The notes below the pieces were generated by a model, which was given only the letters and a program-made list of their open reading frames with translations, was not told where the DNA came from and ran no database searches. Of a stretch of 64,000 nucleotides of DNA, positions 1 to 11,794 are shown in pieces; the stretch's first letter is position 1, and each line of letters starts with the position of its first letter. A program made the translations under genes and the position numbers. The DNA comes from Centropus unirufus (Eukaryota > Chordata > Aves > Cuculiformes > Centropidae), in assembly GCA_013397695.1 (NCBI GenBank), contig VYZI01000033.1, positions 3,668,925-3,732,924 on the forward strand, in the 5' to 3' direction.

Positions 1-1920
1 TTGTTGCCGCTTTGGGCAGTTGTCTCTTGTCCTTTTGTATTGAATCTCTGAGAATGCAGATTATGTTGCTAATTTTTCTTTAATCCCATTTCTTTTTACA
101 TAGTGGAAGATATTGCCACACAGCATTAAACTCCTAAAGTGAAACGATAGGATGTTGGCAACTGGAATTCATAAACCTGATAAGACTTACATAAATAGAA
201 AAAAATCATTCCCCAGTAATGGAATTTATGGTATTGAGTAGAGGGACACTTGGAGTCTCGCAAAACCAGCAGGCTGAGAGGTGTGAAATCCTAGGTTTCA
301 TCCAGACAATGCAGCCATGTTTAGCCCTGACAGATGCACCTCTGTGTGTTGAGGCCCCAAAAAGTGTTCTGAGTGCTAAGGTACCTGTTATGCCAAGGTC
401 TTACTCCCCTTTAGAATGCGGATTTAAGACATAACTGATATAAGAGGTTGTAATGTTTAATTGATCAGCACACTACTAATAGAAAAATTAACAGATTAAT
501 TAGCTAATAAACATGTCACTACTAAACACTTACAGTTCCACAACACTCTACACCGTTGTTAATTGCATGCAATTATTGAGTTCTTTCACTTTATTCTTAC
601 AAATTGCACCCAAATGTTATTGAGTAATAATTCTGTAACCCTTCACTTTAACCTCCAACACTACTTATTGACCAATTTGCAGGTCTGTCACTCTATAACT
701 TCACATAAAGTATTTCAGATATAGAAGTGGTGAATCTCGTGGGTTGCCCAAGGGGTTTCCCTCTCACATCCTCGCAGCCTTGGTTAATGAAGCAGGTCAG
801 CTTCATTATAGTCTGTGGGCATGTACGTTCCTTCTATCAAAAGAGCTGCTCTCTCCTGAATTGCTTTTATAACTTTTTCATTATTTCTTATATTTCTAGA
901 CCTTTTTTTGCTGCCCTTTTATATCCTTTTCTCTGCCGAGTCTCCTTTCAAATAAATAAGCTGTCCTTTAGTTAGTCTTTCCCAATAGGTCCAATTTGCT
1001 ACATCATTCCCAGGTTTCCTATTTCTAAAATCATGTCCCAGGTAATCTTGGCCTTAAATGGTATTGCTGATGTTATTATTTGGGTACTGATAGACATGCA
1101 AGATTCTACCCCTCTAAAAAATGTGATACTCCCTTCCAGTTATCTGTTTAATAGCAATTACATATTCTTTATTTTAAACACTTCCTAAGACATGTCCGTC
1201 TACTTCAGCCCTTTTTTTCCCTACCTGATTTTGACTGAGTATGCTTTATCGCTATTCCTTTTAGCTCTTTCTTGATATGTATGCAAATGGCACACGTACC
1301 AGGACAAGGAACATAGTGTTTTGTACTTCTCTCACTCTTGCTTTTTGCTCACATGGTATACTGCTTGTCATGGAGCAGTGAGAGCCAACTGATCCCTAAG
1401 GAAAGAGAAGCCTGGGACTGAGCATAAGAAGGCTGACAGTGGCAGTAGCCTCACAAGTGAGGGCTCAGTCTCTCCCTAGGAGTTCTCTTCAGGTAGCCAA
1501 ACTTCGGGGGGGTTCAAGGAAGGGGGGGATGCACCTAGCTCCCTTCCACTACTCACTCTCAAATGCCCCATGAAAAATCATCAGCCTTGGCATCTGCTGA
1601 TGATCTCCCCATTTTCTGCAGAGACCCTGTCTTGTTACGGGGTCCAGTACTCTGGCAGAACTTCTTGCTCACAATGTCAGTCCTCCCTTAGATTTGGATA
1701 AGATACTTTTCTGTTCTTTGAAAAGATAATTAGAATAGAAAAAACTGATGGAATTTAGCAGTATTAAGCATTAAATCAAATCTAAATGGTGGTTTTTCAG
1801 TTATATCTTGCAACTGTATTTGAAACTTCTAATAATGATCAATTCTGATAAATATTGTAACTTCTATGAGTTAATTTTTTACAAGACTTATTAAAATATA
1901 TTTCTTTCTGTTTCTTTTAG
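1..1920 (+). other. SYT14: SYT14 intron upstream of the transmembrane exon (3' part)
   Basis: This stretch ends in a good splice acceptor (pyrimidine-rich run then TTTTAG at 1915-1920). The first coding exon of the canonical SYT14 protein, known in mammals to encode a short N-terminal peptide, is not found here, so I read the whole stretch as the end of a longer intron. Short open frames at 219-434 and 727-975 have no recognisable protein content and no splice context. The part from about 1360 to 1680 is richer in G and C than its surroundings and may be an old repeat, but I cannot name it. Confidence 0.7.
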
Positions 1921-2085
1921 TATCTCCTGAAGCTATTGGATTCCTTTCTGCTGTCGGGGTGTTCATTATTCTCATGTTGCTACTTTTCCTATACATTAAT
2001 AAGAAGATGTGTTTTGAAAATGTTAGTGGTTTTCCAGATCTCGATTCAGGATACACTACAAGAAAGAATTCACAAGATAAGCTTT
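1921..2085 (+). CDS. SYT14: Synaptotagmin-14, transmembrane-anchor exon
   Basis: Encodes residues 21 (split Val) to 75, and the first base of Tyr76. The peptide starts SPEAIGFLSAVG and carries a 21-residue hydrophobic helix (about residues 26-46, ending FLYI) followed at once by the basic stop-transfer Asn-Lys-Lys and Cys51, a possible palmitoylation site. This is the single N-terminal anchor of SYT14, which leaves the C2 domains in the cytoplasm. The exon is bounded by acceptor TTTTAG and donor T|GTAAGT. Both flanking introns are phase 1 and the length is 165 bases, so the exon can be skipped without a frameshift. The sequence matches vertebrate SYT14 closely; the paralogue SYT16 is described as lacking this anchor. 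The preceding coding exon is outside the window. Confidence 0.95.
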
Positions 2086-3276
2086 GTAAGTATCTGAAAA
2101 ACTGTGTACTAAACTAATTATAAGAATGTGCATTATTACTAGGATATGTAGAAGTACACAAATAATCACTTGACTCAAGTGACAAAACCCCAGAATGTTG
2201 ACTTTTCTTGTGACTGCAGTATGTGGAAATGAAGAAATTTCTTGCACTGTGAGAATAATCTTGAACATATTTTGAACGTTCCATAACAGTGTATAATTTG
2301 TAAGTAAATATAATTAAGTAAATTTGTGAATGGGGTTATTGAGTTTTCATGTGGCCTCTTAAAACCCTTCACTGACCTTTTGGAGAAGCTCTTGCATTCA
2401 TTCAACTGGAGAATTGTTCTAAAGAAGTAAAACATTAGAAACTAAAGATACATTCTCCAACTAACAAATTATTTCTACACTTTTTTAATAGAACAAGGTC
2501 TTTAAGGATAATGTGAAATGAAACAAATTTGACCTTTGAAAAGATAGTGAAGGTTGGTAAAATAACCCCTTTGAGCTGTTGGGCTGTGAGAATCACATGG
2601 GCATTGTTAGCTGACTTGAGAGGATGAGACAGGCACCAGCAAACAGAATGGGAAATTTGAGAGGTTTACTTCCCTTCTACTTCTTCAGAAGGTGTAGTTA
2701 AATTTTTATTGTCCATTTTTCTTGGAGTCAGAAAATGTTCTCCCCTCCCCTGCCACCCACACCCCTGAAATTAAGTCTGTCATCTTAACTTTCTTTTTGC
2801 TACAAAACAAGTCATCATGTTCCAAAATACCTTACCATATGTAAAAGACGACAGATATTTTGGGGTGAAGAAGTATCTATGATGTGTGTTTTTGTGTAGT
2901 TATTCTGTTAAAAGCTTGCTTTAGTGTGACATTGATGAAAGGATGTAATTTAAATGTCTCACAATTTCTTCTTTGCAGAATAAAAAATATTTTTGAAAAT
3001 AATGAATTTTATTATGGCTAGTTGATGCTGCAGTCGATGAAAGACTATGGTTTTCTGATTGATTTTGCCTTCATTTCAAGATATTTACTTAGCTGCTTTT
3101 TTCTTGTTTTTATTGCACGTTGAATAGGAAGAGCAACACTGCCACTTCCCTTGGTAAATGTATTGAGTTTGAGATAGCAAAAGCAAATAGCTCTGAAATT
3201 AGAGAAACAGAGTTGATCTGTTTGTGAAACACAGGACCATTCTGTATCACAAGTTGTTGTGGAATAGGTTGGAGAA
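2086..3276 (+). other. SYT14: Intron segment, includes possible 5' leader of the alternative first exon
   Basis: No coding exon is supported between the donor at 2085/2086 and the ATG at 3277. A good acceptor-like site (pyrimidine run, then TTTGCAG ending at 2978) lies 298 bases before the ATG. The 5' untranslated leader of the alternative exon could therefore begin at 2979 if transcription starts further upstream, or a promoter could lie in this segment. No TATA box in a convincing position and no CpG island are visible. An upstream ATG occurs near 3001. Confidence 0.4.
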
Positions 3277-4201
3277 ATGGCATTCTTCAGAAACCTTCAG
3301 CAAAATCTGAGCCTCCCCTCTGTGTCCTCTCTGGTGGACACGCTTAGCAGTGCTGTGGAAGATCTGACCAGTGTTGTTGGAGAAGTTGGCTACAGTGTGG
3401 CTGATTCGGTAACAGAACAAGTAACAAGCATGATAAATGGCCTTCGTGCTGAAGATGAAAGCTCCAAAAACCAGAACAATAAACCGATGCAAGGGAGAGA
3501 GGAACACACACCATCATCAGCTCATTCTCAGGAAATTAATGTAAAAGTGAGGAGAGATATTGCAGAACATGAAGCGACTCATTATTCTAATTCATTAGAT
3601 TTTGTTAAAAAAGGTACAAGTCAAGAGGGAGAATCTGACCATGTTGTGGACAAAGAACAGTGCCCGTTAAAAGGCAGAGATAGTGATAATACAGAAGTAC
3701 CTCAGGATTTGAAGAATTTAGGAAGACCTTTTAAAAAGGAAGCAGTAGGAGGAAATGAATGCTTTGTAAATGATAAGTTCTTGAAGGATTGTAATGGGGA
3801 AAATAAATTTACAATGGAGCAAGATAATTCCCTATGTGCAGTGTCAGGCAATTCTAAGAATCACTTGCATAGAAAAATCAAACCACAGTCACCTGGAGTT
3901 AATTCTAAGAATTCTGAAGACATGCATTGTATGAAGGGTCCCCAAGATTTGGAAACAAAACTTGAAGTACAGAAAAAAAACCTATCAGGCTCTGGCTTGA
4001 AGAAAGTACACAATGACCATCCCAGGTGTACTAATGAATTCAAAGAAAAGAAATCTGAAGCCTTTTTTGACAGAAAAGGAAAATGTGTATCAAAGGATGA
4101 AGACAATACATCATCAACAACTGCAAAAGCAGTAAAAAAGAGAAACTCAAAGAAGTCAGAATATTCAAGAGAGCTATGTAATACGAAGACGGCAGGAAAA
4201 G
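3277..4201 (+). CDS. SYT14: Probable alternative first coding exon of SYT14 (308 codons plus one base)
   Basis: The open frame runs from 3277 to a TAA at 4288-4290 (337 codons) inside the first intron seen in this window. The ATG has G at -3 and G at +4, and an in-frame TAG lies at 3265-3267, so translation must start here rather than read in from the transmembrane exon. A good donor, AAAG|GTGAGG, at 4201/4202 leaves one base (phase 1), which joins the phase-1 acceptor at 8396/8397 in frame and makes an Asp codon. The predicted product is 308 residues plus the downstream SYT14 sequence, 788 residues in all, with no transmembrane helix. Residues 1-56 start MAFFRNLQQNLSLPSV and have hydrophobic residues every three to four positions, as in an amphipathic helix. 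Residues 57-308 are rich in Lys, Glu, Ser and Asn and look disordered. The reading is seen in the sequence; its use as an exon is inference. Alternatives are an unspliced intronic gene or a chance frame, which is unlikely at this length. Confidence 0.75.
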
Positions 4202-4411
4202 GTGAGGAGTCCGTCAGTGAACTGCATTCTTCAACCTTTCCTGAAGCTTATGATACTTCCTACTTTTTTTCACCTAATTTACACTTCTAATAATAGTGTT
4301 TCCTGTGGATGAAAGTAGGTCCTTGTTGCCAGTGCTTCATTCTCTAATTATGTTGTTATTTCTTGGAAGCTAATTTTTATTTAAGTATAACTTAAAAAAA
4401 TTATTAATAAA
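4202..4411 (+). other. Read-through tail and poly(A) hexamer behind the alternative exon
   Basis: If the donor at 4202 is not used, the frame adds 29 codons and stops at TAA 4288-4290, giving a 337-residue protein. An AATAAA hexamer follows at 4406-4411, about 115 bases after the stop, with T-rich sequence behind it. This is a plausible intronic polyadenylation site, but a single hexamer in AT-rich DNA is weak evidence. Confidence 0.3.
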
Positions 4412-7400
4412 TACCTTTCCTATGTTCTAACTTTTCTTTTTCTATATTCAGCTTTTCTTTCTCTGCAGTGCCTTGTGTGACTTCTGATGAAAACTATGAA
4501 TTAATACTGGAAATTAACATTTGTTCTGTGAAAGTGGTTTTTGTTTTGTATATTTTAAAAGCATTGCATGAAAAAAAATAAGATCATAAAAAAAGAACTT
4601 CTGTTACGTTTACATTGTAGTAGATCTTCAGATTGTGTTTCTGGGATATGTGAGAAAGTAATTTTGAGGCACAAAACTCAATGACCAGTGGTAATTAAGT
4701 AATATTAAGTACAGAAAAAAATTGAATGGGGCTTATCTTAAAGAAAGTTGTAGTCTTACAAAGAAAACCCATGTGTTGTTGATATGGATGCTGTGTGTGT
4801 CGTATTCTACATCCAATCTTAAACAATGTGACAGTAGGATTACAATAATAGTTTGTGAGTGAGAAGTAAAGCTGTGCATTTTTGTGCAATTTTTTTGGAG
4901 GCTGTCTTGTGAATTTTTAGAAAGCAACACAGGTTTTTCTGGAGGTGCTGTTTCTGTGGATAAATGGATTACTTCATAATAGAAATAAGTTGGTTTGGGA
5001 GTTTTTTTCAGTGCATGTATTTTCCCTTAACTGAAATTTAATTAATTGATTTTGTTGAGTTTTGGTTGGTTGTTTGGGTTTTTTAAAAATTATTGGGGAT
5101 GTCGATTCCATGTTTGTGTGATAATGTGATCTTGAAAGAATATTCTCCATCAAAACTGACATTTTAGGTTCCATAATAAGCAATGGATAGCTTTCAGTAT
5201 GACCTGTGTTAGCCAAATAAAGGAAATTTTTTAAGTAGAACATGAATTCTATTAGGCTTGTTTCTAACTAACATATAAAAATCAAAAGAAAAGTGGCAAA
5301 TAGAGGCATAAAACCCTGAAGATTCTTTTTCATGTGCAGGGAGATATTTTTTCCTGAGAAACTGAAACAGATTTGTGTTTTTCATTTAAAAAAATGTTTG
5401 CTGTCTTTTAAGTTTAATGAGATTTTAAGTCCTCTGAAGAAGCCTTGCGGCATGACTTGTAATAATCATATGCATCCTCTTTCTTGTATGCTAAAAACTG
5501 AAGAGAAGTACCTGGTATCACTGAGAACTTCTAGTTCCTTACAAATGTCAGTGTATTATTAGAGGCGGAACTTTCAACACTTCTTTTAAACATGTTGCTT
5601 CTGTGTTTTATACAATTCCATTATTTATACTTTATGCATTCTGATTAATGAATTTCATATTTGTGAATAAATTTCATGTAATTATAAATGATGCATCTAG
5701 TGCTGAAGTCTTGTACTATATGTTAGTTCTGGTATGCTCAGCTTTGATTATAGTTGTAGAAATCTGTAGAAGTTTCCTACATGTCAGGTTTCAACCTGTC
5801 AAAGGCCATATGAGATAGAAAATTTTACACTGTATAATAGCAAAGTAAGTTCAGTTTTCTGGGCAACATCTTGCATTGAAACTACTAGCCAGAATATGTC
5901 TTGCTTGGTGTGATATTCTCAGTAAGTGACCAGTGAAACCGAACTTGCTTTGTAGCCATCCATACAATGGGAGGAACCGTATCTGTCACACTTCAATTCA
6001 AATTGATAGCCTAGAGTTGAAAGATCGAGTTGCTCATTAGCAGTCTTTTTCCTATAAATACTCAGTTACGATTACAGGTGCATTGCATGTAGAGCTGGTA
6101 GCACCATCTGGAGTGAAAGTTTCCTGACATTTTCCATTTCAGGACCTTATTTTCAGTTGCTTATAACTGTGTGCCAAATTTGAAATATTTGAGATGAAAT
6201 TTAACGTGCTTTCTGTCAGAGCTTTTTTTAAGCTACAATTTAAAATCTTTAGCTGTTCCCAGGAATAGACTAAGGGAAAATATGTTGGTTATCTGTGCAT
6301 AAAAATAAGTTGATTTTACATGGGCTTCACTAAGATGCTTTGTCACCGTTGTATATTGGAGTATGTATTTGAAATGTGGGAGAGCACTCTTCCCATGTCA
6401 GAGGTGCCCGTGTCCTTCTATGAAAGCATATGTTGCTTTAACCAAATGGCAAATCCTTGCCTTTGGAAAAGGAATAGTGAATACTTATTATAATTCGCTG
6501 GTTAAATTCACTGACCATCCCATTTGCACTCAGGTGAGGGCGTTGAAAAACAGATCAGGTCTTACTCTGCTTTTAGTACTTATTACTACTGAAGGAAACT
6601 GGAAGTTTGAACAAAAAGATTGAGGATAAACGTGGCCTACGTGAGGATGGAAACTTCCTGAGCAAATGTGACATGCAAGCAGTAGACTGGGATTTGAAGT
6701 AGGGTAGGTGACAGCTACAAGGAAAACTAATGTTATACAAAGGAGGAGGCACTAAAGGTTAAAGACTATGGTTACATGAGTAGCTGGTTAGGTGCAAGTA
6801 AAGAAAATTTGGGATCGAATTAGCAAAGATAGGAAAGAGGAAATCCTCATAAGAGACCGGAACTGGGTGATTGGAGCAGGAACCTGTGTTCATGGGAGTG
6901 TGGAGCTGATGATCAGGGACTTCGGATGAGATTCTACTGTATAAATGTAACTTTGCAAAAGATGCCTTTTCTAAACTTGAAGTACAGGCTTTTCTGTATG
7001 AGTACCAGGGAGAAACTGACCTCGAGGGGAAGAGATTTTACTCACCTACTCTAGGGGTTTGCCTAAAAGTGGGAAGGAAAGACCTCTGTAGTACAAGAGG
7101 CAAACATGTGACTGTAAAGGAGGCCTAGATGGCTGTCAATGGTTGAGTTACTTAAAATCTAAATAGCTGAATTTTGGGTAAGTTGAACCCCTCCTGTAGT
7201 TGGAATCCCCAGGCAGAAAAGTGAGAATGGCTGAGCATGATGACAGAGCCTAAAGGGAGTGGAAATGCTCAGCTAGAGCTGGGGCATGGACTGGGAGCAG
7301 GGCATAAAATCAGAGAGGGGAGAAGTGATTGAGTGTAGCTGAATAGCATTTGAGACAGTATTCCCTTGCAGAATCAGGAGCTGAAAACAAGCATTCTGGG

Positions 7401-8396
7401 CATCTCAGAGCTCTGCTGGTAAATGGAAATGCATTGGCAAATCATTTACTATAGGTTTGCTCACAAAGCAGTGGTATTGCTGGTATTTTTTGCGTTTATA
7501 TAAACTCTTTTAATTCCTGATAGGTTTTGAGACCTACAGAATATATAGCATGTTAAGTTTGGACTGAATCCATCTGAGGTTTGGAAAAGGGAGGAGGAAG
7601 CTTTTCTTTTACAGAAATAAAAATGCAGCTGAATCTTTAACTTGTGGGAGGAAGTCACACCTGAGATGTAGTAGGAGAAAGCTGGCCACAGGAGTGGGCA
7701 TTGTAGAAGAAGGTGTATAAGATAATTAACGAGATAGATTCTTCTGTGTGGTTTTTGCTGCTTCCAGATGTCTGTAGTGAGAATTTGCATTAATTTCTGT
7801 TATGGAACAAGGGGTTGTTTGTTGTAAGTTAAATAAAAATGTGCATGTAAACATCTTTTACTAGAATTTTCCTATTTGTTGTTGTGAGTTTAAACATTAC
7901 TGACATAAACATCCTAAGATGATTTTGTTGTAGGCTTCTATTTGCGAATCAGTTTAATTTCGATACTGCATGGTTATGGCAAAAATCAGCTGGGAAGGGA
8001 GGACCAGAAGGTGCATTTTTGGTATGTTAGGTATCCAGATGTCATACTACAGCAGTGTTGGATTTACTTTACATAAATTATTTTACATATTTTATTACTT
8101 AATGAAGAAGTTGTAATAACTTCAGTATGCCCTGCCAGAAAATGGATCAATTTTCAGTTTTTTTTTTTTTAGAAATTTTTTTTTGGGGGGTGAATGATCT
8201 TTCAGTTTTTCTAGAACATAAAAGTATCTCTCACCAATTGTAAAATCACATAATATTTACAACAAAATTACATTTTTCAAATATTAAAGAAATTTTAATT
8301 GAAATAGCTTTAATATCTTCAGTGATAACCTCTTATGGTTACTTTATTGTATTCTATTTTGAGCTGTAGTCGATTTGCTTTATTTTATTCAAACAG
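4412..8396 (+). other. SYT14: SYT14 intron, remainder before the acidic linker exon
   Basis: Ordinary intronic sequence ending in acceptor TCAAACAG at 8389-8396. Open frames here (for example 5332-5562, 6363-6623 and 7461-7790 on the minus strand) show no recognisable protein and no paired splice signals. The part from about 6620 to 7340 is visibly richer in purines and G than its flanks and could be an old, unrecognised insertion. A T run at 8159-8171 and another T/G run follow near 8180. Confidence 0.7.
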
Positions 8397-8615
8397 ACAA
8401 CTCTTATATGAGTAAAGACCAGCATGGTTCATCATCTGAGAGTGAAGATGAAGCACTGGGTAAATATCATGAGGCCTTGTCTAGAACCCAGAGTTCCAGG
8501 CTGCCAGTGGTGGATGGCAGACAGCAAAAAAACTATATATGGGAAACCAGACAAAAATATAGTCCCCTGTCTGCAGAATATGATGGATACAGTAGTGAAG
8601 CCTCAATAGATGAAG
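8397..8615 (+). CDS. SYT14: Synaptotagmin-14, acidic serine-rich linker exon
   Basis: Completes Tyr76, encodes residues 77-148 and gives the first base of residue 149. The peptide has the cluster SSSESEDEALGKYHEALS, a run of Ser/Glu/Asp suited to casein kinase 2 phosphorylation, then a YSPLSAEYDGYSSEASIDE stretch. This is cytoplasmic linker between the anchor and the C2A domain and is one of the best-conserved parts of SYT14. Acceptor AAACAG and donor G|GTAAGA are both good; phase 1 on both sides, 219 bases. It can receive the transmembrane exon (making Tyr) or the alternative exon at 3277 (making Asp), or the upstream first exon if the anchor exon is skipped. Confidence 0.95.
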
Positions 8616-10209
8616 GTAAGAGTGATTTAAAAGCATTCATTTTATTCCAAGTTTCAGAGTTATGTTCTGGATGAGTTAAGTCCCAGGTGAGGACATTGAC
8701 TTGTAAATAGTCAATGTCTACCAGAAATATCCAGATATCTGTTAATTTGTGCATGCTCCAAAAATATAGCAGGCTTGTGCACATTTTTCATAAATACTGC
8801 AAGTAATATCGTTACATTATTTTTTATATTTAGTCATGTTATTTTGGGGGGAATTTATACTGTTTGGATTTAAGGAGGAAGCATGGCAACTCTTGATGAC
8901 TTCTGTGATATTATACATATGAAGCAGGCCTGTTATTCCTCGGTTGATAAGCTATCACAACAGCAAAGGAAATTGAATTGTTTATTGCTCGTGCCGCACA
9001 TGGTCATTGCAGTGTGCATTACTGGAATATTCTGAATTTTTTCTTGTCTTGAAATCAAAGAAATTATTAAAAAGATTAGTTCAATATAATTTTCCCATGG
9101 TGTAAAAGTTGGATGTAAACAATGAATGTTTTCTGGTATATATTTCTTCATTTCAAATTAGGGGGACAACTTGACATTTGAGGCTGAGAATTCTGCTGTC
9201 AGTATTTTGTCCTTATGCTTTTTTGAAAATAGCTGTACACAAGAACTGTCTGTTGCCATTTTCTAGCATGAAAAGTGAGCTTTGGTTGAAGTTACATAAA
9301 AGTCAGACTCTAATATGGATGCTGCGCTACAGTAAAATACTTGTTGGTCTCTTTAATGTATTAAAATGCAATGTCATTTTAGAGACTGATACTTTCTAAT
9401 AAAAAATAGGGGCATGTAATTACTAGGTATCTGTTCTTAAATGTTCTATACACTCCAAAAGTGCATAAAAATTAAATTTTCTATTATGTTATGTAGTTCA
9501 ATTATATAAAAGTATGTGTGCCACTTAATTTTGAATTTAGTGTATGCTTATTCATGATTCCAAGTTAAGACACAGAGGACATGAAAGCCATACTTGAAGT
9601 ACATTGCAGAGTAAGAGGATTCTTTTCTGGTCATCAGACATTTTTGTTCTTTCCTTGGCTGTTAAAACCGTAGGAAGGGGAGGAGACTTAAGTTTCAGGA
9701 AATAAGGAAGCAGATAAAGAGGTGATGTCAGGTGGTAAGAGCCAATCCTTGGACACTGTTGGAGGAGGACGACAAGGAGGGGGGATAGTGAAAGCATCAT
9801 GTTTGGTTTTTTTAATCTTCTGAGATCTGTCAGCAGCGTTGGTGGGGGAAATATGAAAGATAAGATAATTTTTTTATATGGCTTATGTCACTGTTGGGAA
9901 AGAATGGTGAATTATATTACCAGGAGATGGAAGGCTCAATTGTATTTGTGAGCAAGTGATACCAGATAGAGACACTTTCAGATACCAGAAAAATGCATTT
10001 GTCTCTCTCTTCCTAAGGTATTGTAGCCCCTTGAATAAGTTAATAATTCATATTGGAAGAAACATGTGTTGTTCCACTTTCTATTTTACAAGTTGTGCAG
10101 GCTCTTTTTATCCTACCTGTTTTGAACTTCTCAGTGAAAACATCTGAGTTCACTGAGCTTTTCTCTTTGGCCCTTAAAAATCTTAAGCTCCAAAGGCATT
10201 GTGCTAGCC

Positions 10210-10225
10210 TGTATCCATAGTTTTG
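10210..10225. repeat. Short (TTTG)n run
   Basis: Four copies of TTTG lie in tandem, ending in TTTA. It is a minor simple repeat. Confidence 0.6.
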
Positions 10226-11758
10226 TTTGTTTGTTTAGTAATTGTCTTCCGTAGCCTCTCAGATCAGCAAAATTCAAAGTCACTGACTTTTATCCTCTTC
10301 TCGGGAAAGAGAACTCCGGCCTGGAAATCTATATCAGGGCTAGAATATAAAAACAAGAACCTTCTTTGCAAGTCCAAGTATTGCAATCAGAAAAGTTACA
10401 ATTGGTGGCCCCTCCCCAACCCCTCTCCCTTCACCCCCGGCACCATTTTTCATTTTTTCTTCTGTTGCTAAAGATACCTGTAACCAGCTGTGAACCCTTC
10501 TCAATGCTTTTTCTATTCAGGAAGCTGGCTGGATGTAAAACCTACTTATATATATGCACTCTAATATTAGAATGCAAATAGAATTTATTAGAATGAAAGA
10601 ACATCCAGGGTTGTGAAAAAAAATAAAGCAAAAACTATCAAAACATTCTCACATAGGAAACTAAATTTTAACCCTGTACTTCTACTTGCAAAAATACCTC
10701 AATATTATCAGTATTTTGCTTTTGCGGCTGCTTGTGAGACCATTCTCTTCCCACATTTTACAGGGAGAGGAGAATCAGCAATGTTTTTTACTTGATAGCT
10801 TGCAATAATTCTACAGTTCTCTGCAAGATGCCTGCAAATTAGAGTAATGCTTTCATCTCATTTTTGTAATCCATTCATTCCCATCCATTCATGTTCAAAT
10901 GCATTAAAAAGAGTTTTATGGTACTGAACATGGCAACAGATGTACAATCTAGTATTTCACACTTTTCAGTCACCTGAAGGTGGCACAATAGAATGATTGT
11001 TAGTACTTTTTGTCTTCTCCCTGTATTGTTTCAATAATAATAAAAACAATCTTTGCACAATGATAAGAATGTTTTAGAGCAGAGGAGAAGACAGAGTACA
11101 CCTTGTATGTTATGATCATTACAGAGGGAAGGCTGCCCAACGTAAAACTTTTATGAATGAGAACGTGGAAACCTCAGGAAGAAAGCCTGCAGTCAAAACA
11201 AAATGAGAGACTGTCTATCGCTATGAAATAGTTCATATGTGTTCAAAGAAACAGTTCACTGGATAGATGAGCTTAATCTCCACTGAACTGGAGAGCGTCA
11301 ACATTCTAAATGTCCCAGTGTACTTTTAAAAATTCAAAGCTTTACTGTTCCTTGCAAAATAAATCTGTAGAAGACTCAATGCCAGAGAAATCCTGAAAAT
11401 TTTCATTAAATATTTATATTTTGACAGCTGAATTATTTCTTTAAGAAGTGTTGAAGGCAAATGATAAAACCATTTCTTGATTCTTTGCTGTGAACAGGGG
11501 CCAAACAGCGTGTTCCTCTGTACTTTCTTTAATATGAGAAACAATTGTCAATATCTTTAATTTTTTGTGCTTCTGTTTCCTCATATACGCTTTATAATTT
11601 CTACTTCTGTGACTAAAATATTTCAGCTGTGCTTCCAGCTTAGGGCAGCAATCGTTGCATATGTCGAACAGGGATCGATAGTGTTAGTGAAGTGATGAGA
11701 GGGGAGAATTCATTTTTGTCTCATCTTCGTTTCCTCTCTGCTCATTGCTGGTAAATCA

Positions 11759-11794
11759 GCCTCTGATGATATCATTAAAAATTCCATCAGAGGC
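11759..11794. other. Inverted repeat, 10-bp perfect arms, 16-base loop
   Basis: GCCTCTGATG at 11759-11768 is exactly complementary to CATCAGAGGC at 11785-11794. The surrounding 11630-11830 is non-repetitive and less AT-rich than its flanks, as conserved non-coding elements often are. Function unknown. Confidence 0.5.

Noticed and set aside
1360..1690. GC-richer block that could be a solo LTR or other old repeat
   Set aside because: I could not find terminal TG..CA borders with a target-site duplication or a similar copy elsewhere in the window.
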